DNA of 7,618 nt from Candidatus Sumerlaeota bacterium (GTDB taxonomy: Bacteria > CG03 > SLGR01). The DNA lies in assembly GCA_007136585.1 (NCBI GenBank), contig SLGR01000016.1, forward strand, positions 1 to 7,618. The letters run 5' to 3'. Position numbers and translations under genes: made by a program. The notes below the pieces were generated by a model, which was given only the letters and a program-made list of their open reading frames with translations, made no database searches and was not told the origin of the DNA. This document shows, in pieces, positions 1 through 5,671 of this stretch; position 1 is the stretch's first letter, and each line of letters opens with the position of its first letter.

Positions 1-774
1 ACTTATCTCGGGATAATACTCCTCGCCTCCGCGGTTGAAGAATCCCGAAGTTCTTCCCTCTTCCACCCTGACCCGGTCAAAAAACCCGTCCATATCAATA
101 AGGATTGAGGCAAAATACCTGTTATGTATCCCGGCCCAGTTTAATATACCGCTGAACCCGCCTTCTCCGGGATCCCTCTTCACTCGTCCGTCAAGTTTCA
201 TAAAGGGGGTATTATCTTTTACATTATCGTCTCTAAGGTCTTCAGTGGTCCCTAATCCTCCGTACCACCCGGTCTCAATATCAGCCCCGGGTTCTCCCCG
301 GAACGCCGTCTTAACTTCTATCATCCCCTCCGGGGTAAGGGTATAGCGCCTGCTTATCTCAACCCCGTTCTCCTCGTAAAAAGCCTCAACAGTCTCACCC
401 CCGTCCGGGCTCCTTACAGCCCACCCGTGAAAGCCTTTCAGCCCGGCGGGGTACGGGGGAGCCTTTCCCTGGATCAGGTCAAGGCGGCTGCCGTCCTTAT
501 CAAGTATAACAAGGGATGAGAACCCCGCATCGGCCCCGCTAACAGTAACCTCTGTTATCCCGTCCGTAAGAATAGCTTCCCCGTACTCTTCCTCAGCGGG
601 AAACGTATCTTTATCACGGGGGGCCGGGGTATCGGGCTCCTCCGGAACAGCTGGTTCCTCCTCCACAAGCGCGGGGGGGGGCTCTGAGACAGGCGGGGGC
701 GGCTCTTGAGTACCCTGAAACGCAAGGAGTATAAGTATCGATATGGCTATGGCAAGTATTAATCTTGTTTGCAT
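1..774 (-). CDS. yidC: Membrane protein insertase YidC, N-terminal part (cut by window edge)
   Basis: YidC inserts and folds proteins in the inner membrane, alone or with SecYEG. The window holds the first 258 codons, with no stop before base 1; the C-terminal insertase core lies outside. Residues 1-19 (MQTRLILAIAISILILLAF) form a short basic start and one transmembrane helix. Residues 20-60 are a proline- and glutamate-rich linker with PPPP and PPP runs. From about residue 65 comes a beta-rich domain matching the periplasmic P1 domain of diderm YidC, including an NWAGIHNRYFASIL stretch near residues 210-223 like the family's WxGxxxxYF motif. Gram-positive YidC/SpoIIIJ lacks this domain. It starts 19 bp after yidD stops. 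The Shine-Dalgarno is weak (AGAG about 10 bp before ATG), so translation may be coupled to yidD. A nine-base G/C run (673-681) encodes the PPP segment. Confidence 0.93.
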   Translation of the reverse strand, partial: MQTRLILAIAISILILLAFQGTQEPPPPVSEPPPALVEEEPAVPEEPDTPAPRDKDTFPAEEEYGEAILTDGITEVTVSGADAGFSSLVILDKDGSRLDLIQGKAPPYPAGLKGFHGWAVRSPDGGETVEAFYEENGVEISRRYTLTPEGMIEVKTAFRGEPGADIETGWYGGLGTTEDLRDDNVKDNTPFMKLDGRVKRDPGEGGFSGILNWAGIHNRYFASILIDMDGFFDRVRVEEGRTSGFFNRGGEEYYPEIS

Positions 775-793
775 TATAATTAGACTCTGTTAT

Positions 794-1009
794 TTAAACC
801 GGATCGTAACCCCCCGGGGTGAACGGGTGACACCGCAGCACCCTGCCCGCGGAACGCAGAGACCCTTTTACCGGCCCGTAGCGTCTGAGGGAACCGATAA
901 AGTACTCTGAACACGAGGGTGTGTACCGGCAGCATCTTCCGAAAAGAGGTGAAACCGTTACCTGGTAGACCCTTGCGGCAAATATAAGTGTTTTCTCTAA
1001 AAATCTCAT
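794..1009 (-). CDS. yidD: Membrane protein insertion efficiency factor YidD
   Basis: YidD is a small membrane-associated protein that helps YidC-dependent insertion. The 71-residue product has the family's landmarks: an amphipathic N-terminal helix (residues 5-20), a SPLFGRCCRYTPSCSEY block (20-36) with three cysteines, and the C-terminal CHPFTPGGYDPV signature (60-71). The length is usual. I chose the ATG at 1009 because AAAGAG sits 8 bp before it. A TTG two codons upstream (1015) would be only 2 bp from that site, so it is less likely. The gene lies between rnpA and yidC, its standard place, with 25 bp to rnpA and 19 bp to yidC, in one likely transcript with rpmH. Confidence 0.95.
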   Translation of the reverse strand: MRFLEKTLIFAARVYQVTVSPLFGRCCRYTPSCSEYFIGSLRRYGPVKGSLRSAGRVLRCHPFTPGGYDPV

Positions 1010-1034
1010 TTTCAACGCTCTTTAAGGGAGCCTT

Positions 1035-1376
1035 TCATTCCTTAAGAAGCCCCGCCCGTTTCCATAGCAGGCGCATCTTATCCTCAATATCTTCATAGGA
1101 GTACCCGTCGGATCCGGGTTTGAAAATAACCACGCAGCAGCACTCATCCAGCTCGCCCGCGCTTCTTCGGAAGACCTCCCTGGCCCTTCTTTTCAGCCTG
1201 TTGCGGATATGGCTCCTCCCTGTCCTGCGCCCGACCACCGCGGAGAACCTTTTCCCGGGCCCCGGGGCCAGGTACATCACCAGCCCTTCCGCCGAATACC
1301 GCTCCCCCCGCTTTATGGTATCCCCGGTATCCTTCCCCAGTCTTTTATCCGGACCGAAGCCCTGGGGGCTGCTCAG
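1035..1376 (-). CDS. rnpA: Ribonuclease P protein component, predicted CTG start
   Basis: RnpA is the protein subunit of RNase P, which with the M1 RNA removes 5' leaders from pre-tRNA. The core motif [12 protein letters not shown] (residues 58-69) is the family RNR signature, preceded by [11 protein letters not shown] (43-53). The frame contains no ATG, GTG or TTG until a GTG at 1280 (81 aa). That start would remove the conserved N-terminal segment [17 protein letters not shown] (11-27), which matches the family's RLRKxxxFxxVxxxGkR. The CTG at 1376 restores it and gives 113 aa, the usual length. This CTG overlaps the rpmH stop as CTGA, and AAAGAGG ends 8 bp before it. The C-terminus (WKRAGLLKE) is short but ordinary. 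Alternatives are an extended protein running through rpmH, or frameshifting from rpmH. Identity is certain; the start is inferred. Confidence 0.88.
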   Translation of the reverse strand: MSSPQGFGPDKRLGKDTGDTIKRGERYSAEGLVMYLAPGPGKRFSAVVGRRTGRSHIRNRLKRRAREVFRRSAGELDECCCVVIFKPGSDGYSYEDIEDKMRLLWKRAGLLKE

Positions 1377-1507
1377 GCTGAGAGCCTCTTTCTTCCTTTT
1401 TTTCTCCGTCTTTTTAGAACCCTTATTCCGGCTTTCGAACTCATCCTGTTTCTGAAGCCGTGTTTTCTTTTCTTTCTTCTGTTGCTCGGCTGATATGTTC
1501 TTTTCAT
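1373..1507 (-). CDS. rpmH: 50S ribosomal protein L34
   Basis: L34 is a small basic protein of the large ribosomal subunit. The 44-residue translation begins [20 protein letters not shown] and ends KKGRKRLSA, with the family's MKRTYQPS start, HGFRxRM block (16-22) and final GRKRL. Length is the family norm. GGAG precedes the ATG by 7 bp. The gene is the first of the minus-strand operon, as in most bacteria, about 76 bases from the predicted transcription start. Its TGA overlaps the predicted CTG start of rnpA by 4 bases. The other reading frame that continues into rnpA stays open through the whole gene. Codons 35-37 contain an A AAA AAA heptamer. Confidence 0.97.
   Translation of the reverse strand: MKRTYQPSNRRKKRKHGFRNRMSSKAGIRVLKRRRKKGRKRLSA
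1385..1391 (-). promoter_or_regulatory. Shine-Dalgarno site supporting the rnpA CTG start
   Basis: On the minus strand AAAGAGG lies inside the last codons of rpmH, followed by eight bases and then CTG at 1376-1374. The four bases GAGG pair perfectly with the 16S anti-Shine-Dalgarno sequence at normal spacing. Since rpmH is itself lysine- and arginine-rich, purine runs occur by chance, so this supports but does not prove the start. Confidence 0.55.
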
Positions 1508-1589
1508 AATCCTGCTCCCGTGGTTTTATTATCAGTCTACAGTTTTATATTTCTTTACTCTCACCCCCCCGCGGAGGTTTAAGTCAGGT

Positions 1590-1619
1590 ATTATAATGGA
1601 TTTTCTGAGAGATTGTCAA
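1590..1619 (-). promoter_or_regulatory. Strong sigma70-type promoter for rpmH-rnpA-yidD-yidC
   Basis: On the minus strand TTGACA (1619-1614) and TATAAT (1595-1590) are both perfect consensus hexamers, 18 bp apart. Transcription should begin near 1583, leaving a leader of about 76 bases before rpmH. The leader includes a GC-rich patch around 1560-1576. A strong promoter is expected for a ribosomal protein gene. Confidence 0.8.
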
Positions 1620-1623
1620 ATTC

Positions 1624-1652
1624 TTGACTTTCTATTTCTAATTTAATAGTAT
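1624..1652 (+). promoter_or_regulatory. Probable dnaA promoter
   Basis: TTGACT (1624-1629, 5 of 6 consensus) is followed after 17 bp by TAGTAT (1647-1652, 4 of 6). The predicted start is near 1659, giving a leader of about 77 bases to dnaA. Its -35 hexamer is only 4 bp from the -35 hexamer of the divergent rpmH promoter, so the two polymerases probably cannot bind at once. Confidence 0.6.
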
Positions 1653-1656
1653 ACCC

Positions 1657-1684
1657 TTATTCCGGATTTCCGGGTTATTCCGGA
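1657..1684 (+). repeat. Direct repeat TTATTCCGGA x2 with a third TCCGG
   Basis: TTATTCCGGA occurs at 1657-1666 and again at 1675-1684, with start points 18 bp apart. A further TCCGG sits between them at 1669-1673. TCCGGA is its own reverse complement, so the outer copies could pair in RNA around a 12-base loop. The cluster begins at the predicted dnaA transcription start, so it could be an operator or leader hairpin. It matches the DnaA box at only 5 of 9 positions. Confidence 0.5.
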
Positions 1685-1697
1685 AAGTTCCTAACAA

Positions 1698-1717
1698 TGT
1701 GAATAACTTGTTAATAA
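1698..1717 (-). promoter_or_regulatory. Pair of DnaA boxes in the dnaA leader
   Basis: On the minus strand TTATTCACA (1706-1698) fits the TTWTNCACA DnaA-box consensus fully, and TTATTAACA (1717-1709) differs from it at one position. Their starts are 11 bp apart, about one helical turn, in the same orientation. They lie downstream of the predicted dnaA promoter, so DnaA binding here could repress its own gene or form one half of a split origin. Confidence 0.6.
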
Positions 1718-1735
1718 TCTGCTAACTAATACGTA

Positions 1736-3115
1736 ATGATCTCAATGAATGATTCTCCTGAAACTATATGGGAAAAAGTCACTGAAAGCCTCAGGGAAAG
1801 CTTTCCTCAGGAGACTTTTGAACTCTGGTTCTCGTCTACAAAAGCGCGCGCCTTTACAGAGAGCATACTTCATATTGAAGTACCCAACAGATATTTCTGC
1901 GAATGGATGGAGAAGAACAAGGAAGAGATAGACGGGGCCGTGAGAAAAGTAACCTCCGATTCCTCCTGCGCGGCTAATTTTGTTATAAACGAGGATAACC
2001 AGATTTACAGGCCTCAGAGCAGAGAGGAACTCCCCGAGCCTGTTTATGAGCCCGGGAGCGAGACCTCCTTCCCGGAATCGGACCTTAACCCCCGGTATAC
2101 TTTTGAATCATTTGTGATAGGAACAGCCAACAGGTTCGCGCAGGCTACAGCCGAGGCCATAGCTAATGACCCGGGATCCAGATATAACCCCCTCTTTCTG
2201 TACGGGGGGGTGGGACTTGGAAAAACCCACCTGCTCCACGCCATAGGTCACAGGATAAAATCCAGCGATCCGACTAAGAAAGTGCTTTATGTCACCTGCG
2301 AGAAGTTCACGCAGGAGTATATTGACGGCATAAGGGGGAAGAGTATGCCGGATTTCCAGAGAAAATATCTAAATGTTTCGGTTCTCCTTATTGACGATAT
2401 ACAATTCCTTGAAAAAAAAGAGGGGGTCCAGGAGGCTTTCTTCCACATATTCAATAACCTTATAGAGCTCCGCAGGCAGGTGGTGATCTCGTCCGATAAA
2501 TCCCCGGACAGGATCAAAACCCTTGAGGAGCGGCTCCGTTCCCGGTTTCAGTGGGGTGTTATAGCCGATATCCAGCCTCCGGACCTTGAGACGAGGATAG
2601 CCATACTTAAGTCAAAAGCCGAAAGAGAAGAGCTTGATATTCCCGATGATGTACTGCTCTTTATCGCAACTAATATAAAGGATAACGTGCGCAAACTCGA
2701 AGGGGCGATGACAAGGATATGCGCTTTCTGTTCTCTTATGGGAAGCGACGTGACGGTCGATAACGCCCGGCAGATACTTAAGGATGTGATCTCGGCGGAA
2801 GCGGCGAATGCTCCCGTATCTGTATCAAAGATACAGGAAGAGGTTTCAAATTATTACCATATACAGGTAAAGGATTTAAAGAGCAAGAAGCGCACAAAGA
2901 ACCTGGTATTTCCCCGTCATCTGGCAATGTACATAGCAAGAAAACTGACAGAAAAATCAACTACGGAGATAGGTTCGGAGTTTGGAGGCAGGGATCATAC
3001 AACCGTTATGTACGCCTGTAAGGCTGTAGGCAAAAAAGTTGAGAATGACCCGTATTTCAGATCACTTGTTAACAAGTTAACCTCAAAAATAAGAGCCGGA
3101 ACGGGTTCCGCCTGA
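1736..3115 (+). CDS. dnaA: Chromosomal replication initiator DnaA
   Basis: DnaA binds DnaA boxes at oriC, forms an ATP filament and melts the origin. All four domains are visible. Domain I (residues 5-75) has the TFELWFSS and VPNRYFCEWM blocks. Domain II is a short acidic linker (about 90-118). Domain III is AAA+ with Walker A GGVGLGKT (157-164), Walker B VLLIDD (216-221), sensor 1 near 249-257, the LEERLRSRFQWG box with the arginine finger (263-274), and sensor 2 NVRKLEGA (317-324). Domain IV ends with the DNA-binding signature FGGRDHTTVMYAC (416-428). At 459 aa it is of ordinary length. The ATG at 1736 is used; an ATG at 1745 (456 aa) is equally possible, since neither has a Shine-Dalgarno site. 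DnaA-box-like sites upstream suggest autoregulation. Confidence 0.98.
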   Translation: MISMNDSPETIWEKVTESLRESFPQETFELWFSSTKARAFTESILHIEVPNRYFCEWMEKNKEEIDGAVRKVTSDSSCAANFVINEDNQIYRPQSREELPEPVYEPGSETSFPESDLNPRYTFESFVIGTANRFAQATAEAIANDPGSRYNPLFLYGGVGLGKTHLLHAIGHRIKSSDPTKKVLYVTCEKFTQEYIDGIRGKSMPDFQRKYLNVSVLLIDDIQFLEKKEGVQEAFFHIFNNLIELRRQVVISSDKSPDRIKTLEERLRSRFQWGVIADIQPPDLETRIAILKSKAEREELDIPDDVLLFIATNIKDNVRKLEGAMTRICAFCSLMGSDVTVDNARQILKDVISAEAANAPVSVSKIQEEVSNYYHIQVKDLKSKKRTKNLVFPRHLAMYIARKLTEKSTTEIGSEFGGRDHTTVMYACKAVGKKVENDPYFRSLVNKLTSKIRAGTGSA

Positions 3116-3146
3116 TGTTGTGCAGGATTCTAATAACTTTTAAGAG

Positions 3147-3155
3147 TTTTCCACA
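3147..3155 (+). promoter_or_regulatory. DnaA box TTTTCCACA
   Basis: TTTTCCACA fits the TTWTNCACA consensus at every position and differs from TTATCCACA by one base. It sits 31 bp after the dnaA stop. Confidence 0.7.
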
Positions 3156-3191
3156 GGTTGCAAAAGGCTGCGTATCTTCTGAAATACCCGC

Positions 3192-3200
3192 TTTTACACA
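3192..3200 (+). promoter_or_regulatory. DnaA box TTTTACACA
   Basis: TTTTACACA also fits TTWTNCACA fully and has the same orientation as the box 45 bp upstream. It borders the AT-rich stretch and overlaps a possible dnaN -35 hexamer. Confidence 0.6.
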
Positions 3201-3222
3201 AATTAACAGCTCTTATTATTAT
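3193..3222 (+). promoter_or_regulatory. Possible dnaN operon promoter
   Basis: TTTACA (3193-3198) and TATTAT (3217-3222) each match the sigma70 consensus at 5 of 6 positions, with 18 bp between. Transcription would start near 3229, about 50 bp before dnaN. The region is AT-rich, so chance matches are likely, and dnaN may also be read from the dnaA promoter. Confidence 0.35.
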
Positions 3223-3279
3223 GGTTGTTATTAAAGGCATTTAGTAAATATAAGGCGAAGACAGCTCCAGGAGGCATCT

Positions 3280-4386
3280 ATGAAACTAAGACTGAAAACA
3301 GAGGAGTTTACGGAACTTCTAACTACTGTACTTCCGGCGGTATCCGGAAAGACCACACTGCCCACACTCTCGCATTTTTTGATAGAAGCGGAGAAGAACA
3401 GGGTAAAAGTATACGCTACCGATCTTGAGATAGGCATTGAATCTTCTATCAAAACCGAGGTGGAGAAAGAGGGGGCGTGCACGGTTCCCGCCAGGAGCCT
3501 TACCGATATGGTAAAAGCCCTTGATTCGGAGTACATAACTTTCAAAAAAATTACCGAATCACAATATGAGTTATCAGACGGGAATACCACCTTCAGGCTG
3601 ATGGGAGGCGAAAAGGAGGAGTTCCCGGTTCTTCCTTCTGTTAAGGAAGAAGAGACTGCCGATATTGAAGCCTCCAAACTCAAGGAGGGTGTTGAAAAAA
3701 CTATATTCTCGGTATCCCGGGATGAGTCGCGTTATGTGCTCTGCGGCATTTACTTCAATATTAATACGGATTCTCTGGAAATGGTATCCACCGACGGGCG
3801 CCGCCTCTCCTATTTCAAGGAAGCCCTTACTGAGGAGAACGGAAGTTTCAACGCGATAGTCCCTACAAAAGCCATAAACGTGTTGGACAGAGCCCTCCCC
3901 GGTTCGGACGATAAAGTTAAAATATGCGTAAGCGCCTCGGAGAGCCAGATATATTTTTCTTTTGCGGATACCATATTGTACTCCCGGATAATTGACGGGG
4001 ATTACCCGAATTATTCGCAGGTTATCCCGGATAAGCCAACAAAATCCATAATTGCCGATACAAAGACGCTCCTGGATGCTACAAGAAGAATGATGGCTGT
4101 GACACCTGAAAAATTTGTGGCGGTCAAGTACAGGTTTGCCGACAATACCGCGGTTCTTTCCATAAACGCCCCGGAGACCGGGAGCGGGACAAGTAACGCA
4201 AAAGTTGAGTATAACGGCGAGGAGATAGAGATAGCATTTAACCCCGATTTTATAATAAACGCGATGAAAGTTATAAAAAGCGAAAAAGTCGTTCTGGGTC
4301 TCACGACTCCCATAAACCCCGGGAAGATTACCCCGGTTTCGGATACCGAAAAATATATAGGGGTTGTGATGCCTATGAGACCCTGA
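3280..4386 (+). CDS. dnaN: DNA polymerase III beta subunit (sliding clamp)
   Basis: DnaN dimerises into a ring that holds DNA polymerase III and many repair proteins on DNA. The 368-residue protein is of normal length and shows three similar domains of about 120 residues. Landmarks are ATDLEIGI (46-53), RYVLCGIYF (151-159), STDGRRLS (170-177), IDGDYPNY (238-245), YNGEEIEIAFNPDFI (311-325) and the C-terminal MPMRP, which forms part of the pocket that binds clamp-interacting peptides. The start is well supported: AGGAGG (3269-3274) lies 5 bp before the ATG. The stop TGA is followed at once by the recF GTG, so the two are probably translated together. Confidence 0.98.
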   Translation: MKLRLKTEEFTELLTTVLPAVSGKTTLPTLSHFLIEAEKNRVKVYATDLEIGIESSIKTEVEKEGACTVPARSLTDMVKALDSEYITFKKITESQYELSDGNTTFRLMGGEKEEFPVLPSVKEEETADIEASKLKEGVEKTIFSVSRDESRYVLCGIYFNINTDSLEMVSTDGRRLSYFKEALTEENGSFNAIVPTKAINVLDRALPGSDDKVKICVSASESQIYFSFADTILYSRIIDGDYPNYSQVIPDKPTKSIIADTKTLLDATRRMMAVTPEKFVAVKYRFADNTAVLSINAPETGSGTSNAKVEYNGEEIEIAFNPDFIINAMKVIKSEKVVLGLTTPINPGKITPVSDTEKYIGVVMPMRP

Positions 4387-5397
4387 GTGTGGATTGATCT
4401 TTTACAATTAATAAACTTTCGGAGTTACGGGAAAAGAAGTTTCAGGCTTAAGGAAGGGACGAACCTTATAACCGGACCAAACGGAGCCGGAAAGACCAAC
4501 CTTCTTGAAGCGATCCTTTTTGCATCGACTACCGCTTCCCACAGAACCTCAGGAAACAGCAAACTTCTACGGGAAGGGGAAGAGGCCTTCTCGGTAAAAG
4601 CCGGGGCTTTCGGCAGGAAGGGAAGGTTCCGGGTAGAGGTAGTATACCGGAAGGGAAGCGGAACGAAGGTGAGGGTTAACTCCTCACCCGTGAAACGCGA
4701 ATCGCTCCTGGCAGGGTTTCCCGCGGTGATGTTTTCACCTGAGGATATAGATGTTGTGAAGGGGCCTCCCTCCGGACTGCGGAGGATGTTTAACATAAAT
4801 ATATGCCAGCTCTGCCCCCGGTACACTGCAGGGCTCATCAAGTACCGCCGGGCCCTGCAGGAGAGAAATACGGCCCTGAAAAAAGGCGGAACCGCCGGTC
4901 TTGAACCGTGGACCGGGATATTAAGGAAATACTCGGAGGAGCTGACCGGTGAACGGAAAAGGTTCCTTGAGCGGCTCGGCAGGGTTATGAGGGAGGTCGC
5001 AGAGGAAATTGGCCTTGAATCTCCCCCGGAGATACATTACAGGCCCTCAAGGTACAGGGAATCGTCCCTTGAGAAGGATATTGAGGCGGGGTTTACCACC
5101 TGGGGGCCCCACAGGGATATATTTATATTCCTTGAATCGGGAAGGAATATGAGAGATACCGGTTCCAGGGGACAGGCAAGGATGGCGGCTATACTCTACA
5201 GGGTCTCTCTCTGGAGGATGCTCAGGGAGAGTTCGGGTACGGAACCTGTTTTTCTTATGGATGATGTTTTCAGCGAACTTGATCCTGAGAAAAGAAGGCT
5301 TGTAGCCGGATGTGTCAGCGCCCGGCAGACGCTTCTTACGGCGGCGCGCCCCCCGGAAGAGCTTGAAGGAAAGGCAAATGTCATCAGATTGCGGTAA
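4387..5397 (+). CDS. recF: DNA replication and repair protein RecF
   Basis: RecF is an SMC/ABC-type ATPase that, with RecO and RecR, helps load RecA on gapped DNA. Motifs are Walker A GPNGAGKTN (30-38), the FSPEDIDVVKGPPSGLRR block (116-133), YRRALQERN (153-161), GPHRD (240-244), the ABC signature GSRGQAR (259-265), Walker B PVFLMDD (287-293) and the D-loop SELD (296-299). At 336 aa it is a little shorter than the usual 360 or so. Two family positions differ: RRxFLD reads RRMFNI (132-137) and GPHRDD reads GPHRDI. It begins with GTG directly after the dnaN stop and has only a weak GAGA upstream. Its last 20 bases overlap dciA. Confidence 0.96.
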   Translation: MWIDLLQLINFRSYGKRSFRLKEGTNLITGPNGAGKTNLLEAILFASTTASHRTSGNSKLLREGEEAFSVKAGAFGRKGRFRVEVVYRKGSGTKVRVNSSPVKRESLLAGFPAVMFSPEDIDVVKGPPSGLRRMFNINICQLCPRYTAGLIKYRRALQERNTALKKGGTAGLEPWTGILRKYSEELTGERKRFLERLGRVMREVAEEIGLESPPEIHYRPSRYRESSLEKDIEAGFTTWGPHRDIFIFLESGRNMRDTGSRGQARMAAILYRVSLWRMLRESSGTEPVFLMDDVFSELDPEKRRLVAGCVSARQTLLTAARPPEELEGKANVIRLR

Positions 5398-5668
5398 CTG
5401 GAAAAAGACCGGGTCCATGATCGGGGGTATTCTGAAAGAGATAGACGTCTCGGTCAAGGACAGCGTTGAGAAGGCCTGGGAGGAGCTGGGTATAGACCCT
5501 TCAAAAGGGTCCATTATGACAATGAAGAACGGCGTTCTTTTTGTAAAGGTTCCCGGAAGCGCTCAGATGCAGGAGTTGTGGTTCAGGAAAGATGAGATCC
5601 GCGGAAAGCTTAACAGCAGACTGGACAACCGGATAAAAGATATAAGGTTCAGAGTGGGAGGATACTGA
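5378..5668 (+). CDS. dciA: DUF721 protein, probable helicase loader DciA
   Basis: This 96-residue protein matches DUF721, whose best-studied members (DciA) help load the replicative helicase DnaB in bacteria lacking DnaC or DnaI. Visible family features are an N-terminal IGGILKEI helix (15-22), the AWEELGI segment (33-39), and the core NGVLFVKVPGSAQMQELWFR (51-70), which is the family's G-x-L-x-V-x-V then eL pattern. KLNSRL and IKDIRFRVG follow (78-94). The ATG at 5378 is chosen because GAAGGA stands 7 bp before it; an in-frame start at 5312 would add 22 arginine-rich residues deep inside recF. It overlaps recF by 20 bp and stops 3 bp before gyrB. The long disordered tail found in some DciA proteins is absent. 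The fold family is fairly sure, the role inferred. Confidence 0.85.
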   Translation: MSSDCGNWKKTGSMIGGILKEIDVSVKDSVEKAWEELGIDPSKGSIMTMKNGVLFVKVPGSAQMQELWFRKDEIRGKLNSRLDNRIKDIRFRVGGY

Positions 5669-5671
5669 TAA

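Larger units (their letters stand above)
3116..3279. other. Candidate replication origin (oriC) between dnaA and dnaN
   Basis: This 164-bp gap holds two same-orientation DnaA boxes (3147-3155, 3192-3200) followed by an AT-rich segment (about 3196-3255) that could be the unwinding element. TTA triplets at 3213-3221 begin 13 bp after the second box and loosely resemble DnaA-trio repeats. Gene direction fits: everything left of the origin region reads left, everything right reads right. In many bacteria oriC lies beside dnaA, often on its dnaN side. No protein-coding gene is supported here. Confidence 0.6.

Noticed and set aside
35-346. Plus-strand 103-residue open frame
   Set aside because: It is antisense to yidC, whose frame is continuous and matches the family.
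1035-1280. rnpA as an 81-residue protein starting at GTG 1280
   Set aside because: It would lack the conserved first 32 residues, and no Shine-Dalgarno site precedes the GTG at proper spacing.
1120-1493. Plus-strand open frames of 94-111 residues over rpmH/rnpA
   Set aside because: They oppose two firmly identified genes, and their composition reflects the complement of Lys/Arg-rich codons.
1553-1580. Terminator or riboswitch in the rpmH leader GC patch
   Set aside because: The CCGCGG core leaves no room for a loop and no longer stem could be found by eye.
3116-3190. Terminator after dnaA
   Set aside because: No GC-rich stem followed by a T-run is visible; the AT-rich bases fit an origin better.
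3231-3683. 150-residue open frame antisense to dnaN
   Set aside because: It is a shadow of dnaN with no recognisable motif or ribosome-binding site. The same applies to the antisense frames at 4425-4841 and 5047-5514.
5312-5668. dciA starting at 5312 (118 residues)
   Set aside because: The extra 22 residues are out-of-frame recF sequence, while the ATG at 5378 has a good ribosome-binding site.
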